From Candidatus Heimdallarchaeota archaeon (lineage in GTDB: Archaea; Asgardarchaeota; Heimdallarchaeia; JABLTI01): a stretch of 36,140 nt of DNA. Shown here in pieces: positions 1 to 8,275 of this stretch; positions within the stretch are counted from its first letter, which is position 1, and each line of letters begins with the position of its first letter. The notes below the pieces were generated by a model. That model did no database searches, was not told the DNA's origin, and was given only the letters and a program-made list of their open reading frames with translations. A program made the position numbers and the translations under genes. The stretch is taken from contig JAHLVZ010000018.1 in the NCBI GenBank assembly GCA_019058165.1, positions 1 through 36,140 of the forward strand, given 5' to 3'.

Positions 1-199
1 TAGACAGCCATTTGATTAGCTGTAGGAGTTGATTTCGTTTTCCTTCAGCAACGACTTCCACATCTCCATTGGATAGATTCCTAACATAACCAGTTAATCC
101 TAATGAGCTAGCTTTTCTTTTTGTATAAACTCTGAATGAGACTCCTTGTACTAATCCTTTAACTACTATTTCTACTCTAAGGTTCTTTTCTTCACTCAT
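1..199 (-). CDS. acyP: Acylphosphatase (partial, C-terminus beyond window)
   Basis: The leftward reading frame starts at an ATG (complement of 197-199) and runs off the left edge after 66 codons. It would hydrolyse acyl phosphates in the cytosol. The visible part shows the family signature [11 protein letters not shown], in which Arg23 binds phosphate, followed by L-G-L-T-G-Y-V-R-N with Asn41, the residue that orients the nucleophilic water, and then the N-G-D-V-E-V strand. Positions 23 and 41 match the family's usual numbering exactly. Acylphosphatases are about 90 residues long, so only around 25 residues are missing. It is transcribed divergently from the longin/DENN-like gene. Confidence 0.9.
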   Translation of the reverse strand, partial: MSEEKNLRVEIVVKGLVQGVSFRVYTKRKASSLGLTGYVRNLSNGDVEVVAEGKRNQLLQLIKWLS

Positions 200-343
200 T
201 TGCGGACACTATTTAACAAATACTAATTCTGTTAAAAAAAATCTTTGTTAAGATGTCTTTTTTGCATTATCATAAAGGTTTTTTACTTGAGAGTATCTAT
301 GTAATAAAAGGTCATATTTGGATCAAGTGGGGTTATTCTCCAA

Positions 344-1582
344 ATGCAAAAAAGAGGCGTCTGTTTAGTTAGATTTGATGATAAAATGGGCCCAGGCTGC
401 GTGTATCATCAAGGTTTAGATAATAATTTTGCACAGAAAGTTTGTGTGAAATCTCACTTAAGCACAATGTCTCTAACCTCAAGTCAAACATTACCTGAAG
501 ATGAATTTATTGAGTCAGTTATACCATTTCTTGATGAAGGGTACATTGCCTATTCAACATTCTTTTTTGTTGAAGATGAATCTGCAAGAGGAGGTAAACG
601 AACTTTAGGAATAGTTACACTTGTTGACAGAACAGAGCAGATGAATCTTTTTAAATCCATTCCTGAAATTTCTGCCACTGTTAAAGAAATCGCTTCTGAT
701 CTTAGTTTAAACTGTGATCCTAATGGGGAAATTACTTCTCTAATTAAAGATAAATTGAATCAACTTATGTCTCTTGAGAGTTTGAAAGTAGATTTTGATA
801 GTACTATTGATTCGGTTGAATTAATCAAGAAAAGAATCGTTGAGAAGAAAATCGCTTTACCTCAAGAAATTAAAGATCTAAGTATGAGCTCAATTCTTGA
901 AGGGAGTTTCGAGTATATATTAACCAGAATTCCTGACGGTCTTGATCGGGTTATTCATGCATTACTGAAAAATGAAAATGTACTTGTTTTTGGTCAGAAA
1001 GGTGAAATAGCTTTAACTCTAGCCACTTTGCGATGGTTTCTTCCTCACAAAAAAGTTTACAATGATCTGTGGACCGTTCCATTATTAGATGCCGAAGCTT
1101 TATTCTCTCGTTCAAGTGATGGAACAACCTTACATGCATTAGGAATTCAAAGTGATAGTTTTTATGAGATTTTGCAACTAGATAATGCTGATAATGATGC
1201 ATTTGAAACCTATTATTCCCAGAATAGCAATTTGCCAATTGACAGTAAAATCATGATAAATCTTGATGGTGGAAGAGTAATTGGTGGTATTACAAATCGC
1301 TTTTGTTTGAAACTACTGGAAGCTATAAAGAATCAGAGTTTTGATAATGCGTTGAATATAATAAATGAACACATTGATTATCTTCTTGGAAGGGTTAATG
1401 ATTTAATTGTTCTCCTATTAACTGAACCTGATAAACACAAATTAGAGCAATTCATAAATGATTCAATTGAAGGAGAAATTTCACTAATTATGACTATTAT
1501 TAATGAAACAAATTCATCTCTAATGGATAAAATTATAATAACCTTTTCAACTTATCAATTGCCAATCGATGTTTTATTTTAG
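344..1582 (+). CDS. Longin/DENN-like protein (tentative)
   Basis: This 412-residue protein has no signal peptide or membrane segment. Residues 1-120 look like a longin-type domain: a first strand with R-F-D-D-K-M-G-P and then C-V-Y, resembling the F-x-x-x-x-G-P-x-x-x-Y opening of NPRL2/folliculin-type longins, and later strands around T-L-G-I-V-T-L. A helical linker follows. Residues about 205-345 resemble the central DENN domain: E-N-V-L-V-F-G, a helix, W-F-L-P-H, a D-L-W-T-V-P-L segment, H-A-L-G-I, and a strand I-M-I-N-L-D-G-G-R-V-I-G-G. In eukaryotes longin-DENN modules act on Rab- or Rag-type GTPases. This assignment is pattern recognition, not a database match. An Asgard-specific family of other function is the main alternative. 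Confidence 0.45.
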   Translation: MQKRGVCLVRFDDKMGPGCVYHQGLDNNFAQKVCVKSHLSTMSLTSSQTLPEDEFIESVIPFLDEGYIAYSTFFFVEDESARGGKRTLGIVTLVDRTEQMNLFKSIPEISATVKEIASDLSLNCDPNGEITSLIKDKLNQLMSLESLKVDFDSTIDSVELIKKRIVEKKIALPQEIKDLSMSSILEGSFEYILTRIPDGLDRVIHALLKNENVLVFGQKGEIALTLATLRWFLPHKKVYNDLWTVPLLDAEALFSRSSDGTTLHALGIQSDSFYEILQLDNADNDAFETYYSQNSNLPIDSKIMINLDGGRVIGGITNRFCLKLLEAIKNQSFDNALNIINEHIDYLLGRVNDLIVLLLTEPDKHKLEQFINDSIEGEISLIMTIINETNSSLMDKIIITFSTYQLPIDVLF

Positions 1583-1584
1583 AA

Positions 1585-1953
1585 TTAATTTTCTTTTATT
1601 ACAGAATCAATTAATTTTAGTATGGCTTTGACTGAAAAGGGTTTAACAAGATAACCAATAGCCCCCATAACAAGGGCTTTGTTTCTTGCACTTTCATCTG
1701 CACTTACAAAAATAACTTTGATATTTTCATCTATAACGAGAAGCTCTTCGAGAGCTGTAACCCCATCTTTTATTGGCATTCGGTGATCCATAATTACAAT
1801 TTCAGGCCATTCATTAACTGGATCTTTAAAATAATCAACAGCTTGCTGTCCATCTAATGCTGTGAAAATAATAGTGTGTCCTTTAAGATTCAGGATTTCC
1901 TTTAGTATCTCCTGAATTACAATCATGTCATCAACAATCATTATTTTTGCCAA
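1585..1953 (-). CDS. Stand-alone CheY-like response regulator receiver
   Basis: The 122-residue protein is a single receiver domain with no output domain. All key residues are present: the acidic pair Asp8-Asp9, phospho-acceptor Asp56 in V-I-M-D-H-R-M-P, Ser84 and Lys104 in V-K-P-F. It would take phosphate from a histidine kinase and signal by protein contact. No kinase lies in the window, so it is an orphan here. The start is a TTG (complement of 1951-1953), chosen because the first beta strand needs the residues before the next ATG. The gene ends 3 bp from the convergent longin/DENN-like gene. A palindrome at 1988-2002 and a structured element at 2149-2225 lie upstream and may control it. 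Confidence 0.93.
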   Translation of the reverse strand: MAKIMIVDDMIVIQEILKEILNLKGHTIIFTALDGQQAVDYFKDPVNEWPEIVIMDHRMPIKDGVTALEELLVIDENIKVIFVSADESARNKALVMGAIGYLVKPFSVKAILKLIDSVIKEN

Positions 1954-1987
1954 TTATCTCAACTCAAAGATTTTTCGTAAGCATTTT

Positions 1988-2002
1988 CGATATTTTATAT
2001 CG
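1988..2002 (-). promoter_or_regulatory. Palindromic TATA-like site upstream of the receiver gene
   Basis: CGATAT-TTT-ATATCG is a perfect 6-bp inverted repeat with a 3-base centre. It contains a TATA-like core and sits about 35-50 bp upstream of the TTG start of the receiver gene, the position of an archaeal core promoter. A dimeric regulator binding here would block TBP. Confidence 0.4.
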
Positions 2003-2148
2003 CAGTGTTTTCATTGCTGTTGTATGTGTTCTGCTGTTATTTCTCGCAATCTATTTCTATGCATATTAATATGGAGTATATTAAAAAGAATACTGATTTC
2101 TGCACATTTGAGAAATATCAAAGGAATTGTTGAGTAAAGTAGAGTTAA

Positions 2149-2225
2149 GAGATGGGAAAAAAAGAGTGGATGCTGTCTGATGCCCATCTCTATTTTGAAC
2201 TTTAGTCAGTGGATGCCGCTAAAGT
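2149..2225 (-). ncRNA. Candidate structured RNA: two hairpins with the same loop sequence
   Basis: The gap 1954-2462 holds two adjacent hairpins: an 8-bp stem at 2149-2156/2183-2190 (GAGATGGG/CCCATCTC) and a 7-bp stem at 2199-2205/2219-2225 (ACTTTAG/CTAAAGT). Both loops carry the identical 9-mer AGTGGATGC, at 2165-2173 and 2208-2216 (GCATCCACT on the minus strand). A minus-strand TATA-like box at about 2273-2280 would place a start near 2250. That fits either a small RNA or a structured 5' leader of the receiver gene. The strand is inferred from that box. It matches no RNA family I recognise. Confidence 0.4.
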
Positions 2226-2462
2226 GTATCATTATTTTGTGCTGCATATTGAGTTGAAGTTATGAGCGCAAATTTATAAGCTATTTATGACCTGATTTTT
2301 TTAGTTAATCCAGATAATTAACGAACAGCCACAAATACTGCTATGTATCATCTTTACCGAATTATAAAAGACTTATAGTAAATTATTACCTAGTATCTAG
2401 TAAAGATATCCGCACATTTTTTCATTAAAAATAATTGAAAAGAAGAAAAGAGGAGATTAGTA

Positions 2463-2972
2463 TTATTGTAACTTCTCCTTAGTATATTCTAACAATCCTC
2501 TGGTCTCGAAAATATTCAATGCTTCTCCTTTTAAAGGAGGAAATGAAAAAGTTTTATCTCCAATCAAGACTTCACCTTTTACCAAATCTACTTGAACTTT
2601 TTCATCTTTTAATTGATCTTTCTTTTCAAAGATGTAGTTAGTAGCTTCGGGACATTGAATTAAAGGAAATGCATTATTGATAGCGTTTCGATAGAAGATT
2701 CTTCCAAATGAAATTCCTACTATCGCAGCTACTCCTACTGCTTTTAAGCACGTAACTGCTTGTTCTCGAGATGATCCGGAACCAAAATTCTGTCCAGTAA
2801 TCAAAATATCTCCTTTATTGACTTCCTTAGCAAAAGAAGGCAAGTAATCCTCAAGAGCATGTTCTGCCATTTGCTCTGGTGTCAGGGGATCATAAGTATA
2901 TTTTCCTGGGAAAATTTGATCTGTGTTAATGTTCTTTTCTGGGAAAATCCACATTTTACCTTTAAATTTCAT
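2463..2972 (-). CDS. leuD: 3-isopropylmalate dehydratase-type small subunit
   Basis: This 169-residue swivelling subunit of the aconitase superfamily partners the large subunit encoded immediately upstream. It carries N-x-N-T-D-Q-I-F-P-G-K near residue 14, the phosphate-binding loop F-G-S-G-S-S-R-E at 63-70, and the S-F-G-R-I-F-Y-R-N-A-I-N segment. The substrate-discriminating loop after P-G-K reads Y-T-Y. It is not the Y-L-R-T or Y-L-R-M known from archaeal isopropylmalate and homoaconitate enzymes, so the exact substrate is uncertain. The ATG overlaps the large-subunit TGA (ATGA, 4 bp), indicating translational coupling. Leucine biosynthesis is the default role, with a homoaconitase or methylmalate-type role possible. 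Confidence 0.85.
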   Translation of the reverse strand: MKFKGKMWIFPEKNINTDQIFPGKYTYDPLTPEQMAEHALEDYLPSFAKEVNKGDILITGQNFGSGSSREQAVTCLKAVGVAAIVGISFGRIFYRNAINNAFPLIQCPEATNYIFEKKDQLKDEKVQVDLVKGEVLIGDKTFSFPPLKGEALNIFETRGLLEYTKEKLQ

Positions 2973-4234
2973 GAGTAAACCTCCTTAGGTGGTTCCACGA
3001 TTTTACCTTCTATAACAGAAGCTGCTACTGTAGCAGGACTGCTTAGATAGATGCTTGTATCCTCTTTGCATCCCATTCGTCCTTTGAAGTTTCTATTTGC
3101 TGATGAGATAGCTGTTTCTCCAGGGGCAAGACACCCGCCATAAGCTCCTAAGCAAGGTCCACAACCTGGAACTGCTAATTCTCCGCCTGCTTCTACTAAG
3201 GTTTGAATAATGCCTTTACTCATTCCCTCAAGCAAAATTGTTTGTGAAGCAGGATAAATGAGAAGTCTAACATTTTTCTTTATCTTTTTCCTTTTAAGGA
3301 TTTTAGCTGCAGCTGCTAAATCATCAATTCGTCCATTAGTGCAAGTTCCTAATAATCCGACATCTACTTCTATATCTGAAAGTTCTGATATTGGGGAGAC
3401 ATTATCTACATTATGTGGTTTTGAAACTACTGGAACAATTTGATCTAAATCATAATTTTTCTCAATTATATAAGGAGCATCTTTATCGGGCTGAATTTTC
3501 TTATAAGCATCTGTTACTCTATTTCTCAAATAATTATCAGTAACTTCATCAGCTGGGAACATCCCTGCTTTACCATCCATTTCAGCCACCATATTGCAGA
3601 GAGTAAGTCGCTCACTGATACTGAAATCTTTTGCTGCTTTTCCATGGAATTCCACTGCTTTGTAGCTTGCTCCATCGGATCTCATATCACCAATTATATG
3701 TAAAATGACGTCTTTGGCGAATACATTTTTTTTCAGTTTTCCTTCAAGGCTGAGTTTAATAGATTCTGGTATCTTTAACCATGTTTGACCAATAGCCCAA
3801 ATACTGGCTGCTTCTGTTCTTCCTATTGGTATACCAGCTGCTCCAAGAGCTCCATGTGAAGTAGTATGAGAATCAGAACCAAGAATGACAACTCCAGGAA
3901 TCACGTGTCCTTCTTGTGGTAATACTTGATGGCAAATGCCAATTCCACAGTCATAAAAATGCTTGATTTTTTGCTCTTCAACAAATCCTCTGATTGCTTT
4001 ATGATTTGCTGCTTTTTTCTCATCTGGTGGAGGAACTGCATGATCTAAAGCTATGAAGATCTTTTCTGGATTCCAAACCTTTTTAGCTCCCATTGAGTAG
4101 AATTTCTTCATTATAGCTGCAGAATTGTCATGCGTTAAAATTCTATGTGGTTCAACAAAGACTATTGAACCTTCTTCTGTCTCCTCTATTCCTGATACAT
4201 TGCTAATTATTTTTTGAAATAGTGTTTGACCCAT
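2969..4234 (-). CDS. leuC: 3-isopropylmalate dehydratase-type large subunit
   Basis: The 421-residue catalytic subunit has the length of the archaeal and bacterial split-enzyme type. It binds a [4Fe-4S] cluster and catalyses dehydration and rehydration of a hydroxy-acid. The three cluster cysteines are visible: Cys298 in G-T-C-T-N-G-R, and Cys358 and Cys361 in G-C-G-P-C-L-G. The G-S-D-S-H-T-T substrate motif is at 119-125. The small subunit follows with a 4-bp overlap. The other leucine pathway genes are not in the window, so the pathway assignment rests on family alone. Its start is about 215 bp from the divergent small gene at 4450, and the two may share a control region. Confidence 0.9.
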   Translation of the reverse strand: MGQTLFQKIISNVSGIEETEEGSIVFVEPHRILTHDNSAAIMKKFYSMGAKKVWNPEKIFIALDHAVPPPDEKKAANHKAIRGFVEEQKIKHFYDCGIGICHQVLPQEGHVIPGVVILGSDSHTTSHGALGAAGIPIGRTEAASIWAIGQTWLKIPESIKLSLEGKLKKNVFAKDVILHIIGDMRSDGASYKAVEFHGKAAKDFSISERLTLCNMVAEMDGKAGMFPADEVTDNYLRNRVTDAYKKIQPDKDAPYIIEKNYDLDQIVPVVSKPHNVDNVSPISELSDIEVDVGLLGTCTNGRIDDLAAAAKILKRKKIKKNVRLLIYPASQTILLEGMSKGIIQTLVEAGGELAVPGCGPCLGAYGGCLAPGETAISSANRNFKGRMGCKEDTSIYLSSPATVAASVIEGKIVEPPKEVYS

Positions 4235-4378
4235 CGTACACCAACCACTGAACCAAAGATTGAAAACATCTTTGCTTGCTTGTCGTTGATAAAGGTATTG
4301 TTGAGCTTTGCCTTTTCATTTTTCACTAACTGTTTTTTTAATTTCCATATACATAGTTTTAAATATGTTTTCGTATGT

Positions 4379-4426
4379 ATTACAAATGTAATTATATGTA
4401 TTTAGTCAGCTGTGCATTTGACTAAA
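4379..4426 (+). promoter_or_regulatory. Two inverted repeats upstream of the 74-residue gene
   Basis: ATTACA-AA-TGTAAT (4379-4392) is followed by TTTAGTCA-10 nt-TGACTAAA (4401-4408/4419-4426), both perfect. A TATA-like stretch, TTATATGTAT, lies between them at about 4392-4401. Its expected start point falls near the second repeat. The pair lies between the divergent leuC and 74-residue genes and could be an operator or a leader hairpin. Confidence 0.35.
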
Positions 4427-4449
4427 AACAAACAAAGAGGTGAAAAAAA

Positions 4450-4674
4450 GTGAAAAATACAGTCAATGCATCAAATCTGGAAGCTATAAAGTCTTTAACA
4501 GAAATGGAATTAAATCTTCAATATGCAATAGATGATTTGATTGATGAGGCGGAAGATCAATCAAAGCTAGTCACTCAACATGTCTCAATGATAATTACTC
4601 AATTGGCTATGGTTGCTGCTTCACTCAGAGTTAAGAAGCAACAAAAAATCAAGAAAATAAATAGTCCAATTTAA
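4450..4674 (+). CDS. Small helical protein of unknown function
   Basis: This is a 74-residue protein with a GTG start, supported by a good ribosome-binding site, GAGGTGA at 4437-4443, about 6 bases upstream. It is almost entirely predicted helix. An acidic first half, with E-L-N-L-Q-Y-A-I-D-D-L-I-D-E-A-E-D, is followed by an amphipathic stretch and a lysine-rich tail K-K-Q-Q-K-I-K-K. It has no cysteines, signal peptide or clear membrane segment. I do not recognise the family. A small coiled-coil or nucleic-acid-associated protein is possible. Codon use matches the neighbours and the upstream inverted repeats suggest regulated expression. Confidence 0.6.
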   Translation: MKNTVNASNLEAIKSLTEMELNLQYAIDDLIDEAEDQSKLVTQHVSMIITQLAMVAASLRVKKQQKIKKINSPI

Positions 4675-4728
4675 GTTTATAAAATATTGAATGAGAAATT
4701 CCCCTGTTTTTCTTCTAATTTTTTCTCA

Positions 4729-6138
4729 TTATTTATCTCGAGGTGCGATGAAAGTTTTTTCATCTATAAAAACGATTTGAGCAGCAATTTCTTGTTTGTT
4801 AATTAATTCATAGATAATTTGCATGGTTCTATTATCATCATCATTGAAAAATGAGCTTAGTATGTCTATAGGGAGAATTGAAACATTAGCTAGAACATCA
4901 TTAATTTGTAATTTAATCATTTTTTGAATTAACTGATTGGAAAATTGATAGCCTAATTTAGGATCCACAATATCAGATATTTCCTTTATGTTTCCACTAT
5001 TAAATTGCTCGAGTATTTTTTCTATTGATTTAATAAATGGTTTCTCAAAGGTATTCTCTAGCAGTGGAGAATCTAGAAACGCTTTCCATTCTGATTGCTT
5101 AAATGCTGTAAGCAAAGAATAAGCAATTATTATAGCATTATAATTCTTCAAAAATTGAGCAAATTCTTGAGCATCTTCTTTCTTCTTAATTATTCTCTTC
5201 AAATAATAATAGATTAAAATATCTTGTACATAGAAATTGTTTACGAAAATTTTCAAGTTAAGATTATGTATTCTATTCCTTGTAATATTTTTGCAGATTT
5301 TGCGTTTAATTATAAGATTGTCAAAAAAGCTTTGGAAGTTTACTTGTAATATGTTACTATTTGCGTTTGTAGCAGTTCTTGTCAAGTAATTTGTAATCAA
5401 TTGTTCTACATCTTTACTTGGCTCATTGTATAATAATTCTAATCCTTCACGAAAGTAAGGAACTAATAATAGTGGGGTACTTTCTGAGAGATGATTTAGA
5501 ATTATTGCTGTTATATTTCTTGTAACTAGATCTGCTTCGGTCATTTTGGCAACAAGTAATTGTACAGCTTTTTTCGTAAAGCGCTTGTTTGTTGTTAACG
5601 TTTTCACAAATTCTACTATACGAACATTTCGTATTTGTGTATCCTTCTCTTTAAGAATAGTTTGAAATGAATCATTAAATTGCTCTATGTGTTGGCTTTT
5701 TGCTTTTTTCCCAGATTTTGTTGAAGGTTTCTTACTATCTTTCTTTATTACTTCTTGTTTCTCAGTAACAGTTACTTGCTCAACCGGAACTGTATCTATT
5801 TTCTCTTCTGGCTTTCCTGCTTCAGAACTACCAGTAATTTCCTCTGGTACTTCAAAAGTAACTATATCTTCTATTGCTATTGGTTGAATTTCAAACGCTT
5901 TTTTTAATAAAATTACTTCTCCAATGTTTTTGATTAATTGTACAGGTATAGTTTCCTTGACAACAAAATCACTATCAAGTTTTGTTTTGATAGCTAATTT
6001 CAATCGCAGTTTCTTTTTGTCATCCTCAAAAACACCTACACATTTTGCCAATATATGGCCATTTGGGTCCACAATAGATTTTCCAATGAGATTCTCTTCA
6101 GAAATTTCCTCATCTTTTGGTGTTTTTGAACGAATCAT
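4729..6138 (-). CDS. PRC-barrel domain protein with helical C-terminus
   Basis: The protein has 469 residues. Residues about 15-95 form a PRC-barrel-like beta domain: L-I-G-K-S-I-V-D-P-N-G, then G-V-F-E-D-D and L-R-L-K-L-A-I, ending in an I-P-V-Q-L-I-K-N-I-G strand. PRC barrels occur in RimM, photosynthetic reaction-centre H subunits and the archaeal division protein CdvA. A charged linker (about 100-150), rich in Glu, Val and Lys, follows. The rest, about 155-469, is alpha-helical and could be a HEAT-like array. No catalytic motif is visible. The gene diverges from the NurA-like gene. CdvA proper is shorter with one coiled coil, so a direct equivalence is not claimed. Confidence 0.6.
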   Translation of the reverse strand: MIRSKTPKDEEISEENLIGKSIVDPNGHILAKCVGVFEDDKKKLRLKLAIKTKLDSDFVVKETIPVQLIKNIGEVILLKKAFEIQPIAIEDIVTFEVPEEITGSSEAGKPEEKIDTVPVEQVTVTEKQEVIKKDSKKPSTKSGKKAKSQHIEQFNDSFQTILKEKDTQIRNVRIVEFVKTLTTNKRFTKKAVQLLVAKMTEADLVTRNITAIILNHLSESTPLLLVPYFREGLELLYNEPSKDVEQLITNYLTRTATNANSNILQVNFQSFFDNLIIKRKICKNITRNRIHNLNLKIFVNNFYVQDILIYYYLKRIIKKKEDAQEFAQFLKNYNAIIIAYSLLTAFKQSEWKAFLDSPLLENTFEKPFIKSIEKILEQFNSGNIKEISDIVDPKLGYQFSNQLIQKMIKLQINDVLANVSILPIDILSSFFNDDDNRTMQIIYELINKQEIAAQIVFIDEKTFIAPRDK

Positions 6139-6348
6139 TCACTTTCACATTTTGTTGAATCTTTCTTCAATGAGTGAATAAAGAATTATATTCTAAGCAA
6201 TAGACTATCGAATCTAACATTGCTCTAAAATCCTTTATTTCCCAACTTTAAATTTGGGAAATTATGATTATTTAATGTATTGTCTCGAGATATTTTACTA
6301 GAATAATGGAGATTCCCTCTAAAATTTATATACTGAAATCGTAGACAT

Positions 6349-7860
6349 ATGTTTAGAATGTTAGAACTGTCTCCTTATCTAATTGTGGCTGTTTTCAACC
6401 AGATAAAAAATAATAGAGGTATTTCTGAAAGTGATATAGTTGCGCATTTACTGAAGAAAACAGGTTTGGATTCTGATAGAATAAAGGAGTCAATTATCAA
6501 GTCCATTAACTTTCTACTGGAATCAAAACTTATTTCTGTTTTACCGGGTGAAAAAAAGAAATACAAAAAAGTGGATCGTGCAAAATTATCCATTTCCGAA
6601 TCTATAACAAATGGATTCACAAGAAAAGCAAAGGAAATTGCTCGGAGAACTGTCTCTTCTGTTCCTGGAGATAAAATCCGTGCTGCATTACTTGGAAAGA
6701 AGGTCTCTGATTGCATTTTAGCTGATAATCCTTTTGCAATAAAATGCTACTCACCTATAGGTTCCATTGAATACCAATTCGAATTAAGGGATTTAGATTC
6801 TGAAAAAGAGATTGCTGAACTTATTAAAAGATTGGATAAACTCCCAAACTTCCAAATCATCTACGATGCCCCTATAATAGAAAACCTCGATTTGAAATTT
6901 ACTTTTCCAAAGGATAAACTCATTTCTGCATCTGATGCAAGTCGATATACTATCCCTGTAAAGAGTCCAATAGCAACAAATGATCTTTCTCGTAGTCGGC
7001 AATTATTATTCACTGTGGCATCAGCAAGTCGTTGGGTGGGCAAATTTTCCCCAGAGGGTCCGGAAGGTGAATTTATTAGTATTCCTGATTTAGTAGACAT
7101 TGATGACAGTTTTGGATATGGTGCTGTAGAAGAAATCACCACTTTACAGCAACAAGATTTTGTTGCCGATCAGAATTTCGCCCAATCATACTTCCAAATG
7201 GAACGAATGCATAATGAAATTGATTTGATAGGTTTCGATGAACAACCAACACATTTTCATATACGCGATGGTCCAATTGTTCCTCATAGCTATCGTGATC
7301 CAAAATTCTATGAAGCTTTAAGCCAATCCAAACGACTAGTAGATATTGCTTTGCACAGAAATATTCTATATTTTGGTTTTGTAAAATATTCAGCAGATAA
7401 AGCCCTAACATCTTTCATTAATAGTGTAATTTTTAGTAATATTCTCAAAGGATCAGTTCCTGAGAATTTCTGGAGTGATTTCGGATTATTAACTCAAATT
7501 CTGGAAGACAAAGATGTTACTGTGCCAATTATTAGAATTGATAGGGGATTCGATGATCAACAAAGAAAGTGTTTAGTTCCCTATATGAGCTTCTATTTGA
7601 AAATATTTGATTGGGTGTCGCGAATTGATATTCCTTGGATGATTTGCAAAACAGATCCAATTGGCTATAGAAATCGTGTTGCACAACTTGTATACTCCTT
7701 ATCATCAATTGAGTATTCCAAACCAGGAACGCCTCAAATTGTTCCTTTTCCGATAGCCATGGTAGATGAAATGGCTAGAATTGTTGCTAGGAATTTTATA
7801 GATATATCAATAAAACAATTTTATGAAGAATTAGGTCATCTGATAGATGATTCCAAATAA
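6349..7860 (+). CDS. Winged-helix protein with NurA-like nuclease domain
   Basis: This 503-residue protein has a winged-helix-like segment at about 8-75 (I-S-E-S-D-I-V-A-H-L-L-K and then L-L-E-S-K-L-I-S-V). The C-terminal half resembles NurA, an RNase H-fold 5'-3' nuclease that normally works with the HerA pump in end resection. Candidate motifs are D-I-D-D-S near 251-255, R-D-G-P-I-V-P near 307-313, and a final P-F-P-I-A-M-V-D-E-M-A-R segment like the terminal NurA P-Y-P-L motif. The canonical D-G-S motif is not exact, so activity is uncertain. No herA, mre11 or rad50 is nearby. The gene is followed by a convergent tail-anchored protein. Confidence 0.5.
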   Translation: MFRMLELSPYLIVAVFNQIKNNRGISESDIVAHLLKKTGLDSDRIKESIIKSINFLLESKLISVLPGEKKKYKKVDRAKLSISESITNGFTRKAKEIARRTVSSVPGDKIRAALLGKKVSDCILADNPFAIKCYSPIGSIEYQFELRDLDSEKEIAELIKRLDKLPNFQIIYDAPIIENLDLKFTFPKDKLISASDASRYTIPVKSPIATNDLSRSRQLLFTVASASRWVGKFSPEGPEGEFISIPDLVDIDDSFGYGAVEEITTLQQQDFVADQNFAQSYFQMERMHNEIDLIGFDEQPTHFHIRDGPIVPHSYRDPKFYEALSQSKRLVDIALHRNILYFGFVKYSADKALTSFINSVIFSNILKGSVPENFWSDFGLLTQILEDKDVTVPIIRIDRGFDDQQRKCLVPYMSFYLKIFDWVSRIDIPWMICKTDPIGYRNRVAQLVYSLSSIEYSKPGTPQIVPFPIAMVDEMARIVARNFIDISIKQFYEELGHLIDDSK

Positions 7861-7889
7861 GAGTTTTTCTAACTAGATTTGGTTTTTTT

Positions 7890-8249
7890 TTAGGTGGCAG
7901 CAAAAATCCAAGCTACCCCAAGAATAAGGAACAAGATAGCTGGTATAACAATCGAAACGATAATCATAAAATCTCTTTTATCGCGTTTCTCCTTGAACTC
8001 TTGATAAGCATCATAATCAAGATAGTACTTATCCTCGCCAGTATCAATTTGTAGTATTATGTTGTTTTGGATTAAATGTTCTATTCTGCTTTCATAAAGA
8101 TCTGAATCTAGATTCAAATAAACAAGATCACATGCTTTATCATTGGTTAAAGCATCTAAGAAAATAAATTGTTCAACAATGTGTCTTGTTTTTGGTTTGA
8201 TCTTTGTTTTAGAAAATTCCTCATCCAAAGAATCGGTGTTATCAGACAT
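7890..8249 (-). CDS. Tail-anchored winged-helix-like small protein
   Basis: The 119-residue protein has an N-terminal cytosolic domain of about 85 residues and a single C-terminal transmembrane helix (residues about 96-117, I-I-V-S-I-V-I-P-A-I-L-F-L). The helix is preceded by the basic stretch K-E-K-R-D-K-R. The soluble part has helix-helix-helix-strand spacing with a hairpin I-I-L-Q-I-D-T-G-E-D-K-Y-Y-L resembling a small winged helix. There is no signal peptide, so a C-tail-anchored topology with the domain inside the cell is likely. It lies 26 bp downstream of the winged-helix regulator at 8276, in the same direction, so they are probably co-transcribed. The function is unknown. Confidence 0.6.
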   Translation of the reverse strand: MSDNTDSLDEEFSKTKIKPKTRHIVEQFIFLDALTNDKACDLVYLNLDSDLYESRIEHLIQNNIILQIDTGEDKYYLDYDAYQEFKEKRDKRDFMIIVSIVIPAILFLILGVAWIFAAT

Positions 8250-8275
8250 GGAAAACGTTCACCACTCATACACAA

